From DASVLX01 sp035552275 (GTDB lineage: Bacteria; Actinomycetota; Actinomycetes; Mycobacteriales; Pseudonocardiaceae), in the NCBI GenBank assembly GCA_035552275.1, contig DASZLR010000088.1, positions 1-32,890 on the forward strand: a stretch of 32,890 nt of DNA. Direction: 5' to 3'. Below are positions 1-7,615 of this stretch, one piece after another (the first letter of the stretch is position 1; the number at the start of each line of letters is the position of its first letter). The position numbers and the translations under genes were made by a program. The notes beneath the pieces are model-generated. The model saw nothing but the letters and a program-made list of their open reading frames with translations, had not been told where the DNA came from and did no database searches.

Positions 1-18
1 CAGGCCTTGAAGGTATCA

Positions 19-1197
19 CTAAAATTCGGACAAATCAGTGTCTTCAGACATAACTCCGTTGATCGTCCTGACGATCTCCGGAGCGAGGAACACGCGGACG
101 CGTCTCGACGAGCGAATCTCGACGATCAGGCCGGCATCGACCAGCCGCTGGACCGCGGTGGTGGCCGCGCGGTGCGTCACGTTCAGCACCTTGGCCGCCC
201 TGGCGATCGTCATCGCCGGGGTCTCGAACAGCGCGTCCACGAGCGATGGCACGGTACCGGTCGAACGCGGCGTGGACACTCGCTTCCGATAGGACTCCCG
301 CAGGCGATGCAAAGCAGCTGCCCGACCGGTGGCATCGACCGCCTGGTTGGCCAGCACCTTGAGGAAGAACCGCACCCAGCCGGTCCAGTCACCCTGCGTG
401 CTGACTGCCAGCAGCCGGGCGTAGTACTCGTCTCGGCGAGGCTCCAGATACGCCGAAAGGTCCAGCAGCGGTCCGGGCAGCAGGCCCCATTCGGCCAGGA
501 GCAGGGTCACCAGCAGCCGGCCTACTCGGCCATTGCCGTCCACGAAGGGATGGATGGCCTCCAACTGGTAGTGCAGGCATGCGATCGCGATCAACGGCGG
601 CAGACCATGGTCGGCGTGCAGATACTTCTCAAACGCGTCCAGGCACTCCCAGAGTCGATCGATCGGTGGCGGCACATAGGTCGCGGTGTCGAGCACGCAG
701 CCAGGCGATCCGATCCAGTTCTGCGATCGCCGAAAGTCGCCCGGCGTGCAGTGGCCACCGCGAACACCGGTCAGCAGGATCTCGTGTGCCTGGCGTAGCA
801 GGCGCAGGCTCACCGGCAGGACACGATCAGGCGCCAGCACATGGTCCATGGCCGAGACGTAGTTCGCCACCTCACGAACATCCGAGTGGTCATCGTCCCG
901 AGGACGCTCGACTTCGAACAACGCCAACTCCGAGAGCGTGGCCTGGGTGCCCTCGATGCGGCTGGACAGAACGGCTTCCCGACGGACGATCGCCTGGGCG
1001 AGCAGCTGGGCGTTGGGCAGGGTGCGGCCGATGCCCGCCAGTTCACCGATCGCCCGGTCGGCCAAGGACAGCTCGGACACGAGCGCGGCATCAAACGACA
1101 GATCGGGAGGCAACGGCGGCGGGACGAACGCGTCAAACCCTTGTTCGGTCCGGACGACGTGCGTCCACTGTCGCTCGCTCCACTCATCGAGGCGCAT
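19..1197 (-). CDS. Fic-domain protein (probable AMP-transferase) with C-terminal winged helix
   Basis: Predicted 392-aa Fic family protein. Fic enzymes usually transfer AMP from ATP to a protein hydroxyl. The catalytic motif HPFVDGNGRVGR is complete at about residues 216-227 (His216 is the catalytic base, Asp220 binds metal). An N-terminal S-x3-E-G motif (S78...E82-G83) matches the inhibitory helix of self-inhibited class II Fic proteins, which places the inhibitor in the same chain. The last ~75 residues resemble a winged helix-turn-helix (IARAAKVLNVTHRAATTAVQ), typical of Fic proteins that bind DNA. The ORF is open back to 1320. I chose the ATG at 1197 because GGGAG lies 7 nt upstream and the Fic N-terminal domain begins there; the extra 41 residues would translate the repeat-rich promoter. 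Target protein unknown. Confidence 0.88.
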   Translation of the reverse strand: MRLDEWSERQWTHVVRTEQGFDAFVPPPLPPDLSFDAALVSELSLADRAIGELAGIGRTLPNAQLLAQAIVRREAVLSSRIEGTQATLSELALFEVERPRDDDHSDVREVANYVSAMDHVLAPDRVLPVSLRLLRQAHEILLTGVRGGHCTPGDFRRSQNWIGSPGCVLDTATYVPPPIDRLWECLDAFEKYLHADHGLPPLIAIACLHYQLEAIHPFVDGNGRVGRLLVTLLLAEWGLLPGPLLDLSAYLEPRRDEYYARLLAVSTQGDWTGWVRFFLKVLANQAVDATGRAAALHRLRESYRKRVSTPRSTGTVPSLVDALFETPAMTIARAAKVLNVTHRAATTAVQRLVDAGLIVEIRSSRRVRVFLAPEIVRTINGVMSEDTDLSEF

Positions 1198-1322
1198 CGA
1201 CCACTCCCGAACTCGCCGCCAAACTGTGCTACCCAAACGACCGTCAAGTATCACTACTGGCCAACTATGATACCTCCAAGCCGCGAAGGTATCACTCGAT
1301 ATCGGACGGTACGATATCAATC
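1198..1322 (-). promoter_or_regulatory. Repeat-rich promoter/operator region of the fic gene
   Basis: This stretch is more AT-rich than its surroundings and holds several related elements: AAGTATCACT (1246-1255), GATACCT (1269-1275) facing AGGTATC (1287-1293) as a perfect 7-bp inverted repeat with an 11-bp spacer, GAAGGTATCACT (1285-1296), and two CGATATC words (1297-1303, 1312-1318). The inverted repeat looks like a dimeric regulator site. The Fic protein carries a winged helix, so autoregulation is a reasonable inference. No -10/-35 pair could be assigned with confidence. Confidence 0.5.
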
Positions 1323-1370
1323 GTGCAATCCGGACAAGATGACAGCGCGGGCGACTCCGGCCCAGCCGAG

Positions 1371-1490
1371 ATGCCGACCACGAAGACTCCGTTTCGGACG
1401 ACGCCCCTGCCCCTTGGCGAGTGTTTGGTCGACAACATCGACTGCGTTGCCGAAGTCCTGGCTCTCATCGAGGGCGAGGACTTTCGCTAG
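1371..1490 (+). CDS. Possible 39-aa ORF or gene remnant, divergent from fic
   Basis: An open frame on the plus strand, extendable to a GTG at 1323, ends at a TAG at 1488-1490. Its last residues (LVDNIDCVAEVLALIEGEDFR) look like ordinary protein rather than antisense noise. There is no clear ribosome binding site. It converges on and slightly overlaps the end of the last mce-associated gene. It could be the surviving C-terminus of a lost gene that shared the GATACCT/AGGTATC control region with fic. Family not recognised. Confidence 0.25.
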   Translation: MPTTKTPFRTTPLPLGECLVDNIDCVAEVLALIEGEDFR

Positions 1491-2089
1491 CCAGTGGGGC
1501 TGGTGGTTGGCGGGACCGCCGTCGCTGCGCTGGTCGGATCGGAGCCATCCGGCACCTCGGTGATGCCCGACAGCTTCCAGTCCGCGCAACCACCGTTGGT
1601 CGGGTTGCCGGCCAGATCGCCGATGAAACGGGGCGGGTTCCGCTTCACCACGCCATCGACCGTGAGCTGGATGGCGACCATGACGCTGGCTTTGCACTGG
1701 TCGTCGTCCAGTTCAGTCACCGCGCCGTCGAGGATCTTGGCCGTGCTGACCGACTTCTGCGCCGCGATCTTGGCCTTGGCGGCAACCCGGTCGGTGTTGA
1801 GCAGTCCAGTGTGCAGATCACCGGTAGTGGACTGCAACCACCGGTCCAAGCTGCCATCGAAATCGCGGTAGTCGAACGTGTTCAGATTCTGCACCGCCGT
1901 TTCAGCGGCTCGCAGCACGTCGGTGCGCATCGCGGCGAGCCGGGTGGAGTCGCTGGCGGAGACCGACGCCCACCAGCCACCGAACGCGCCGGCGGACAGA
2001 AACGCGACGGACGCCAACGTGATCGCGGCGATCAGCACCGCGCGGGCCGTCCGACGACGAAGTAATGCGGGTAAGGCGCCCTCGCTCAT
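1487..2089 (-). CDS. Mce-associated membrane protein (third, paralogue of the first)
   Basis: About 200 aa: a short Arg-rich cytoplasmic N-terminus (LLRRRTAR), one transmembrane segment of roughly residues 17-40 ending in GGWWAS, then an extracytoplasmic domain. The domain contains ILDGAVTELDDDQCKASV and a Cys pair (QCKAS...GGCADW), and ends in a Thr/Pro-rich tail. The same landmarks occur in the product of 3120-3926, so the two genes are paralogues flanking a different membrane protein. Actinobacterial mce operons usually end in such Mas/Mam genes, thought to stabilise or assist the transporter. ATG 2089 lies 13 nt after the preceding stop; the open frame continues upstream only by overlapping that gene. 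Confidence 0.8.
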   Translation of the reverse strand: MSEGALPALLRRRTARAVLIAAITLASVAFLSAGAFGGWWASVSASDSTRLAAMRTDVLRAAETAVQNLNTFDYRDFDGSLDRWLQSTTGDLHTGLLNTDRVAAKAKIAAQKSVSTAKILDGAVTELDDDQCKASVMVAIQLTVDGVVKRNPPRFIGDLAGNPTNGGCADWKLSGITEVPDGSDPTSAATAVPPTTSPTG

Positions 2090-2102
2090 CGGGCCACGGT
2101 AC

Positions 2103-3098
2103 TCAGCAGCCGGCGTTGGTGGCGGCCTGATTGGAGAACGTGTCGATGTCGCTGATCTTCCACTGGCCGTTGACCCGCTGCGCCGCGACCGCGAACTGAG
2201 CGCCGGCGTAACTGGTCTGGTTGATGTCGGTGCGGGTGTCCGACTGGTCGGCGAACACCAACACCCTGGCGAGATCGCCCTGCAACGACTCCACACCCGA
2301 GTTGACGACCTGCGTGGTGAGGATCAGCTTCTGCTGCGGCGCATTCTGCTGCACCGTCTTGTACAGATTGTTGTACTGGCACAACGCCTTGCCGGTCAGC
2401 AGGTTCTGGGCGGCCTTCTTGGTGTCATCGATGTTCGTGTACTTGTAGGAGAAGATCGTGTTCACCGAGTTGTTGACCTGGCCGATGACCTGGCTGGTGG
2501 TGGCGTTGTCGGTGAGCGCCGAGTTGTTGTTGGCCTGGCCGGCGGCGTTGGCCTGCAACCCGAACCAGGCGGCCAATCCGCCGAACACCACGGTCGCCAA
2601 TCCCAGCGCCAGCACGACGACCAGCGGCGAAGTCCGCTGCGGCTGACCTTCCCCGGCCGACCATCCAGCCCCGGCCGACGATCCAGCCGTGGTCGGCCGC
2701 CAGGCCACCGCCTGCCGCCATCCCCCGGCCTGGCCGGCCAGCTGAGGCTCGGCTTCGGCCGACGGCTGAGCCGATTCCGACACCTGCTCGGGCTCGGACC
2801 TCGGTCGCGGGGACGGCTTCGGCACCGGCGTGGTCTGGGGCTCGACCGCGGGCTCAGGCACGGCGTCGGGCTCGGCCCTGGTTTCCGGCTCGGCCCTGGT
2901 TTCGGGTTGGGGCTTGGCTTCCGGCTCGGCCGGATCGGTGATCGCGGGAAGCACCGCGGTCGACTCGACGGCCGCAGGTTCAGTCGACTCGGCCGGCTTC
3001 GGCTCGGCCTGGGCGCCGGGGTGGCGCAGGCCGGCGACCTTCGGCCGGCGAGCGGGCGGTGTCGTCGGCGGGACCGGACGGCGGCGGGACGGTGGCAT
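2103..3098 (-). CDS. Mce-associated membrane protein with long Pro/Glu-rich N-terminus
   Basis: 331 aa. Residues ~1-165 are a low-complexity Pro/Glu/Ala region with imperfect repeats (ETRAEPETRAEPD) and an Arg/Pro-rich start. A single membrane segment (VVVLALGLATVVFGGLAAW) follows at about 174-192. The C-terminal ~135 residues form an extracytoplasmic domain of the kind seen in Mce-associated proteins (FSYKYTNIDDTKKAAQ, VSISDIDTF-like ending). It sits between the two paralogous Mam genes, 21 nt after the first and 13 nt before the third, so it is surely part of the mce operon. The acidic, proline-rich arm would lie in the cytoplasm; its function is unknown. Confidence 0.78.
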   Translation of the reverse strand: MPPSRRRPVPPTTPPARRPKVAGLRHPGAQAEPKPAESTEPAAVESTAVLPAITDPAEPEAKPQPETRAEPETRAEPDAVPEPAVEPQTTPVPKPSPRPRSEPEQVSESAQPSAEAEPQLAGQAGGWRQAVAWRPTTAGSSAGAGWSAGEGQPQRTSPLVVVLALGLATVVFGGLAAWFGLQANAAGQANNNSALTDNATTSQVIGQVNNSVNTIFSYKYTNIDDTKKAAQNLLTGKALCQYNNLYKTVQQNAPQQKLILTTQVVNSGVESLQGDLARVLVFADQSDTRTDINQTSYAGAQFAVAAQRVNGQWKISDIDTFSNQAATNAGC

Positions 3099-3119
3099 GG
3101 CGTGTCGTTCCTCTGCGGC

Positions 3120-3926
3120 TCAGTGTCCGGTGGAGCTGGTGGTCGACGGGGCCGTCGTAGCCGAGCCGGTCGAGCCGGACGGGGCCGGGGCGCCCGAGGT
3201 GCTGCTCGAACCCGAGCCCACCGGGACCTGGCCGATGCTCGACAGCTTCCAGTTCGAGCAGCCGCCGTTGGCGGGCGTGCCGCCCATATCACCCTGGATG
3301 CGCGTTTCCTCGACCTTGGGAGTACCGGTCGCCGGAGTCACGGTGACCTGCACGGCGACGATCACGCTGGCCTTGCACTGGTTGTCGTCCAGTTCGGTCA
3401 CCGCGCCGTCCAGGATCTTGGCCGTGGTGATCGTCTTGGCCTGCTGGATCTGGGTCTTGAAGTTCGCCCGGCCGCTGTTGATGTCGTTGTACAGGGTGCC
3501 GGTGGACGATTGCAGCCACAGGTTCAGCCCGGCGTCGACATTGCGGTAGTCCAGCGTGTTGAAGTTCTGCACGCCGGTCTCGCCGGCGCGCAGCACGTCG
3601 TCGCGCATCGACGCCATCTTGGTCGAGTTGCTCAACCCGACCGACGCCCACCAGCCGCCGAACGCGCCCGCGCACAGGAACGCCACCGAGGCCAGCGCCA
3701 GCGCGGCGATGAACACCGGAAAAGCCGTTCGGCGCCGACGCAGTCCACGGATGCCACTGGGATTCTCGTTGTGGGCCTGGTACTCGCTGGTGGCACCGCT
3801 CGTGGTGCTGCCGGTTGGGTCGCCGTTGGTCACCTGGCCAGCCTCCGCCGCGTGCGCGCCAGCCGCATCCGCAACCACGCCCACGGCCGACCCCGCGCCA
3901 GTGCGGTCGTCAGGTTCGGTGTGCAT
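3120..3926 (-). CDS. Mce-associated membrane protein (first after mceF)
   Basis: 268 aa from the ATG at 3926, chosen over the ATG at 3941 because GGAGAG sits 5 nt upstream. A hydrophilic Ala/Gly/Thr-rich N-terminus ends in RGLRRRR, then a transmembrane helix (FIAALALASVAFLCAGAFGG) and an extracytoplasmic domain with ILDGAVTELDDNQCKASV and GGCSNWKL. The tail is Ser/Thr/Gly-rich. It is closely similar in layout and wording to the product of 1487-2089, so a local duplication is likely. It lies 88 nt downstream of mceF and probably ends up in the Mce complex as an accessory anchor. Confidence 0.8.
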   Translation of the reverse strand: MHTEPDDRTGAGSAVGVVADAAGAHAAEAGQVTNGDPTGSTTSGATSEYQAHNENPSGIRGLRRRRTAFPVFIAALALASVAFLCAGAFGGWWASVGLSNSTKMASMRDDVLRAGETGVQNFNTLDYRNVDAGLNLWLQSSTGTLYNDINSGRANFKTQIQQAKTITTAKILDGAVTELDDNQCKASVIVAVQVTVTPATGTPKVEETRIQGDMGGTPANGGCSNWKLSSIGQVPVGSGSSSTSGAPAPSGSTGSATTAPSTTSSTGH

Positions 3927-4014
3927 AAGGCTCTCCATCATAGGGCGGGCATGTCATGACGCCGTGTGGTCGCCAGCCACGTTCAGCGGCATTTGTCAAG
4001 GTCATCAGGGGTGG

Positions 4015-5256
4015 TCAACCCAGTCCTAGCAGGCTGGCCAGCGATGTCGGCCCGACGCCCGAGCCACCGGTCACGGTTCCAGGGGTGGCCGCCGAACTGG
4101 CGGAGCCCGACGAACCGGCCGACGAGGAACCCGGCGCCGCGCTGGTCTTGCCGCCGTAGGGGGCGTTCTGCGCGCCGCGCACGTCGGTGCCGGTGGACGG
4201 CGGCTCGGCGCAGTAGGCGTTCGTGTTCACCGCCGACTGGCTGGTGTCGGTGCCCGCCTGGTGCGGCGTGCCCTGGTAGCCGTTCGTGCACACCATCGGG
4301 TCGAACAGGTTCAGCACAATGCCCAAGTGCGCGGTGCCGTCGCCGGGTACGACGGTCGTGGTGGCCGCCGAGATCTCCGGGTAGGCCACGAACATCAGGT
4401 CCAGGTTCTGCTGCCGGTTCACCAGGATGTTCGCCGTGGTGAGCAGGTTGGCCAGGACCGAGCCCAGCCCGGGCCCGGTCTCGTTCAGCAGGTCGGTGAG
4501 CTGGGTCGCGGCCAGCGGCACGTTGTTGATCAACGTCCGGATCTGCGGATCGGACGTCTTGAGCTGGGCGGCCAACTGCTCCAGCGAACCGCTGAACGAC
4601 TCGATGTCGGCGGCGTCCTTGTTCTGGGTGTCCAGAACGGTCCCGCCGGAGTTCAGCAACTGGATGGTCTGCGGCAGCTGCGCCTGCGCCGCCGAGGTGA
4701 AGCGGGACAGCTCGTCCAGCAGCTTCTGCAGGTCCGGCCCGGTGTTGTTGAACGCGTTGTCCAGTTCGTCCACTGTGGTCTGCAACGACTGGATGGGCAC
4801 CGACGCGGCCAGGCTGTCGACGTTGCGCAACAGGTCCTGGGTGGGCAGCGGGATGCTGGTGGCCGACTGCGGGATCTCCGAGCCAGTGACCAGGTACGGG
4901 CCGCTGTCCGTGTTGGGCACCAGGTTCACGTACTGCTCGCCGACCGCCGACTTGTCCGCGACCTGGGCCTTCAGGTCCGACGGAATCTTCGACGAGCTGG
5001 AGTTGATGGTCAGGTCGAGCTGCACGCCGTCCGGTTGCAGCCGCATCGCGGTGACCTTGCCGACCTGGATACCGCGGTAGTCCACTTCGGAGTTGACGAA
5101 GATGCCGCCGCCGTTGGCGAGGTCCATTTTCACCGTGTAGGTGGGGTTGATGAAGGAGCTGCCGATACCGGCGTAGCGCATCGCCGCGTACACCACGCCG
5201 ACGACGCCGACGACGGCGAACACCAGCAGCTTGACGATCACGCTCCTGGTCAGCAT
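4015..5256 (-). CDS. mceF: Mce family protein, MceF position
   Basis: 413 aa. N-terminal signal anchor (VIVKLLVFAVVGVVGVVYAA), then an MCE domain at about 35-115 (TYTVKMDLANGGGIFVNSEVDYRGIQVGKV). A long helical region follows that in MCE proteins forms the lipid-conducting tunnel. A Cys-containing segment (LNLFDPMVCTNGYQGT) is typical of MceF, and the C-terminus is Ser/Gly/Ala-rich. ATG 5256 overlaps the mceE stop by one base (TGATG) and is preceded by GGGAGG. It is the sixth and last MCE subunit of the operon; it would sit anchored in the membrane and project outward. Confidence 0.9.
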   Translation of the reverse strand: MLTRSVIVKLLVFAVVGVVGVVYAAMRYAGIGSSFINPTYTVKMDLANGGGIFVNSEVDYRGIQVGKVTAMRLQPDGVQLDLTINSSSSKIPSDLKAQVADKSAVGEQYVNLVPNTDSGPYLVTGSEIPQSATSIPLPTQDLLRNVDSLAASVPIQSLQTTVDELDNAFNNTGPDLQKLLDELSRFTSAAQAQLPQTIQLLNSGGTVLDTQNKDAADIESFSGSLEQLAAQLKTSDPQIRTLINNVPLAATQLTDLLNETGPGLGSVLANLLTTANILVNRQQNLDLMFVAYPEISAATTTVVPGDGTAHLGIVLNLFDPMVCTNGYQGTPHQAGTDTSQSAVNTNAYCAEPPSTGTDVRGAQNAPYGGKTSAAPGSSSAGSSGSASSAATPGTVTGGSGVGPTSLASLLGLG

Positions 5257-6419
5257 CAGCAGCCTCCCAACAGCGAGCCGAGCAAGCTGGTCAGCCCGTT
5301 CGTGCACTTCGCGCCGCCGCTCGGCGGTGGTTGCGTGGTGCTCAGCGGCAACGGCGAGGTGCCGGAACTCGTGCCGCCGACGCCGGGCAGTGGCGGAATG
5401 ATGCTCTGCTTGGACCGGCCCAGCGCGTTCAACAGGTCCTGCAGGTTCAGGTCCAGGTTGGCGTACAGGTTCTCGTAGTCGCCCTTGACGCCGGACGCCG
5501 CCTGGTCGGTGAACGGGTAGGTGAGCAGGATCTGCAGGGCGTTGGGCAGGTCGGAACCGGCCGCGCCGAGCTGTTGCAGGGTCGGCTGCAACGCCTTGAG
5601 GTCGGCGACCAGGTCGGCCTGGCTGGCGTTCACCGTGTTCACCGCGACGCCGGACAGGTTGGTCAGCGCCTGCAACATGCTGACCAGCTGGGTCCGCTGA
5701 CTGTTCAAAGTAGACAGACCGGGGCCGATGTTGGTCAGCACGCCGGCGATCTGGTCACGCTGCGCGGCCAGCGTCGCGGACAGCCGGTTGACCCCGTCCA
5801 ATGCCTGGGTGATGTCCGCCGAGTGCGCGTTCAGGTCCGCCACCAGTTTGTCCACATTGGACAGAAGGTCGCGGATCTGCGGCTCGTTGCCGACGGTGAC
5901 CTGGTTCAGCTCCTGGGCGATGGTGCGGACCTGCTGGATGCCGCCGCCGTTGAGCACCAGGGACAGCGCGCCCAGCACCTCCTCGACCTCGACGTTGCGG
6001 TTGGTCCGGGACAGCGGGATGGCCGCGCCGTCGGCGAGCTTGCCGGTCCCGCCGGTGGTCGGGGCGACCAGCTCGATGTACTTCTCACCGAGCAGGCTGG
6101 ACTGTCGCAGCTCGGCGTCCGCGTTCGCCGGCAGTGTGACGTCGCCGTTGACCGTCATCGTGACGTCGGCGGTCCAGTTCGCCTTGTTCAAGGAGATCGA
6201 GTCGACCTTGCCGACCGCCACGTCGTTGACCTTGACCCCGGACTGCGGCACCAGGTCGAGCACGTCGGCGAACTCGGCGTGCACCGTGTAGGGGTGCGAG
6301 CCGAGGTTGGCGCCGCCGGGCAGCGGCAGGCTGTACACGCCGTCGAACTGGCAGCCGGACAGCACCAAAGCCGCCGCGCCGACGGTCGCCGCTACCAACA
6401 AAGCAGGTCGCCTGATCAC
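5256..6419 (-). CDS. mceE: Mce family lipoprotein, MceE position
   Basis: 387 aa. Residues 1-23 form a lipoprotein signal peptide with lipobox LSGC (Cys23), the hallmark that separates MceE (LprK-like) from the other five MCE proteins. The MCE domain follows (PYTVHAEFADVLDLVPQSGVKVNDVAVGKV), then a long alpha-helical region and a Pro/Ser-rich tail. The start is GTG 6419, in a GTGA overlap with the mceD stop and just behind GGGAGGTGG; the open frame upstream of it is an out-of-register overlap with mceD. It is expected to be lipidated and exported as part of the Mce tube. Confidence 0.92.
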   Translation of the reverse strand: MIRRPALLVAATVGAAALVLSGCQFDGVYSLPLPGGANLGSHPYTVHAEFADVLDLVPQSGVKVNDVAVGKVDSISLNKANWTADVTMTVNGDVTLPANADAELRQSSLLGEKYIELVAPTTGGTGKLADGAAIPLSRTNRNVEVEEVLGALSLVLNGGGIQQVRTIAQELNQVTVGNEPQIRDLLSNVDKLVADLNAHSADITQALDGVNRLSATLAAQRDQIAGVLTNIGPGLSTLNSQRTQLVSMLQALTNLSGVAVNTVNASQADLVADLKALQPTLQQLGAAGSDLPNALQILLTYPFTDQAASGVKGDYENLYANLDLNLQDLLNALGRSKQSIIPPLPGVGGTSSGTSPLPLSTTQPPPSGGAKCTNGLTSLLGSLLGGC

Positions 6420-7615
6420 TGGCCACCTCCCGACGGTGTGCCGTACAGGGTGGTGGCCAGCGGCAGCGGCAGCGTCGGCAGCTTGCCGTTCTGCAGGTTC
6501 GACAGCACCGAGGCCGGCGAGGGCAGCGGCACCAGTCCGTTGATCACCGGGGCGAGCTGGTCGCAGATGCCGGCCAGGGTCTGCGGCAGGCTGCTCGGGG
6601 TGAGCTGCCGCAACAGCTTGCACACCTCGACGATCGGCGGGTTGGTCAGCTCGTTGATGTCCGCGCGGGCGTCCAGCGTGCCACCGGCCGCGTTGTAGGC
6701 GTTGACCACATTGGACAGTGTCAGCGGCGCGACGTCCAGCACCTCGGCCAGCGAGGACCGCTCGTCCACCAGCACCTTGGTCACCCCGGCCAGGTTGTCC
6801 ACATTGGATTTCAGCGCGGCCCGGTTGTCGCTGATGAAGCCCTGCACCTGGCCCAGCGAGATACCCAGCTGGTTGACCGCCTGTGCCAGATTGCCCTTCT
6901 CGCTGGCCAGGAACCCGGTCACGTTGGACAGCGACTGGTTGAACTGCTGCACCTGGGCGTCGTTCTGGGCGAGCGTGGTGGTGAACTTCGCCAGGTTGTC
7001 CACCGTGCTGAACAGGTCGCCCTGGTTCTGCTCCAATGTGGACGCCAGACCGGCGAGCTGGGTGATGGTGTCGTGCAGGTTCTGCCCGTTGCCGTTGAGG
7101 TTCGCGGCGGTGGAGTTGAGCAGATTGGACAGTGCCCCGTTGGCGTTGACGCCGTTCGGGCCGAGGTCGACCGCCAGCTTGTTCAGGCTGTTGTAGAGCT
7201 GGTCCAGCTCGACCGGGGTGGCCGTGCGGGAGGCCGGGATCACCGCGTTGTCCGCGATGGTCGGCCCGCCGGTGTACACCGGGGCAAACTGCACGTACCG
7301 GTCGGACACCACCGACGGCGCCACGACCACCGCGTCCGCGCCGGCCGGGATCTTGATGTTCCGGTCCACCGACATGACCACCCGGACGAGGGTGCCCTCC
7401 GGATCGACCGAGTCTACCGAGCCGACCTTCACGCCGAGCACCCGCACGTCCGAGTTCGCCGAGATCCCGATGCCCTGGCTGAAGTACGCGGTGATCTTCC
7501 GCGAATTGCCGTTGACGAAGATGAACCAGACCACCGCGGCGGCGATCAGCGCGAGCACGCAGGCCAGCGCTACGCCCCGGGCGAGATCCTTGGTGAACCT
7601 GCTCTGGAAGGTCAT
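6416..7615 (-). CDS. mceD: Mce family protein, MceD position
   Basis: 399 aa. N-terminal membrane anchor (GVALACVLALIAAAVVWFIF), MCE domain at about 35-115 (KITAYFSQGIGISANSDVRVLGVKVGSV), then a long helical region rich in Asn/Gln/Leu and a Pro-rich C-terminus. The C-terminal part has two Cys (VCKLL, GICDQL). ATG 7615 overlaps the mceC stop as ATGA and has GGGGTG upstream; a GTG three codons earlier is a less likely start. Fourth of six MCE subunits. Confidence 0.9.
   Translation of the reverse strand: MTFQSRFTKDLARGVALACVLALIAAAVVWFIFVNGNSRKITAYFSQGIGISANSDVRVLGVKVGSVDSVDPEGTLVRVVMSVDRNIKIPAGADAVVVAPSVVSDRYVQFAPVYTGGPTIADNAVIPASRTATPVELDQLYNSLNKLAVDLGPNGVNANGALSNLLNSTAANLNGNGQNLHDTITQLAGLASTLEQNQGDLFSTVDNLAKFTTTLAQNDAQVQQFNQSLSNVTGFLASEKGNLAQAVNQLGISLGQVQGFISDNRAALKSNVDNLAGVTKVLVDERSSLAEVLDVAPLTLSNVVNAYNAAGGTLDARADINELTNPPIVEVCKLLRQLTPSSLPQTLAGICDQLAPVINGLVPLPSPASVLSNLQNGKLPTLPLPLATTLYGTPSGGGQ

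Noticed and set aside
9..1296. 12-bp repeats around fic as insertion-sequence target duplications
   Set aside because: No transposase or terminal inverted repeats are present between them, and extra related words in the promoter favour operator sites.
1878..3959. 693-aa plus-strand ORF over the Mce-associated genes
   Set aside because: Antisense shadow, with Arg/Gly-rich low-complexity sequence; the minus-strand genes have clear membrane segments and operon spacing.
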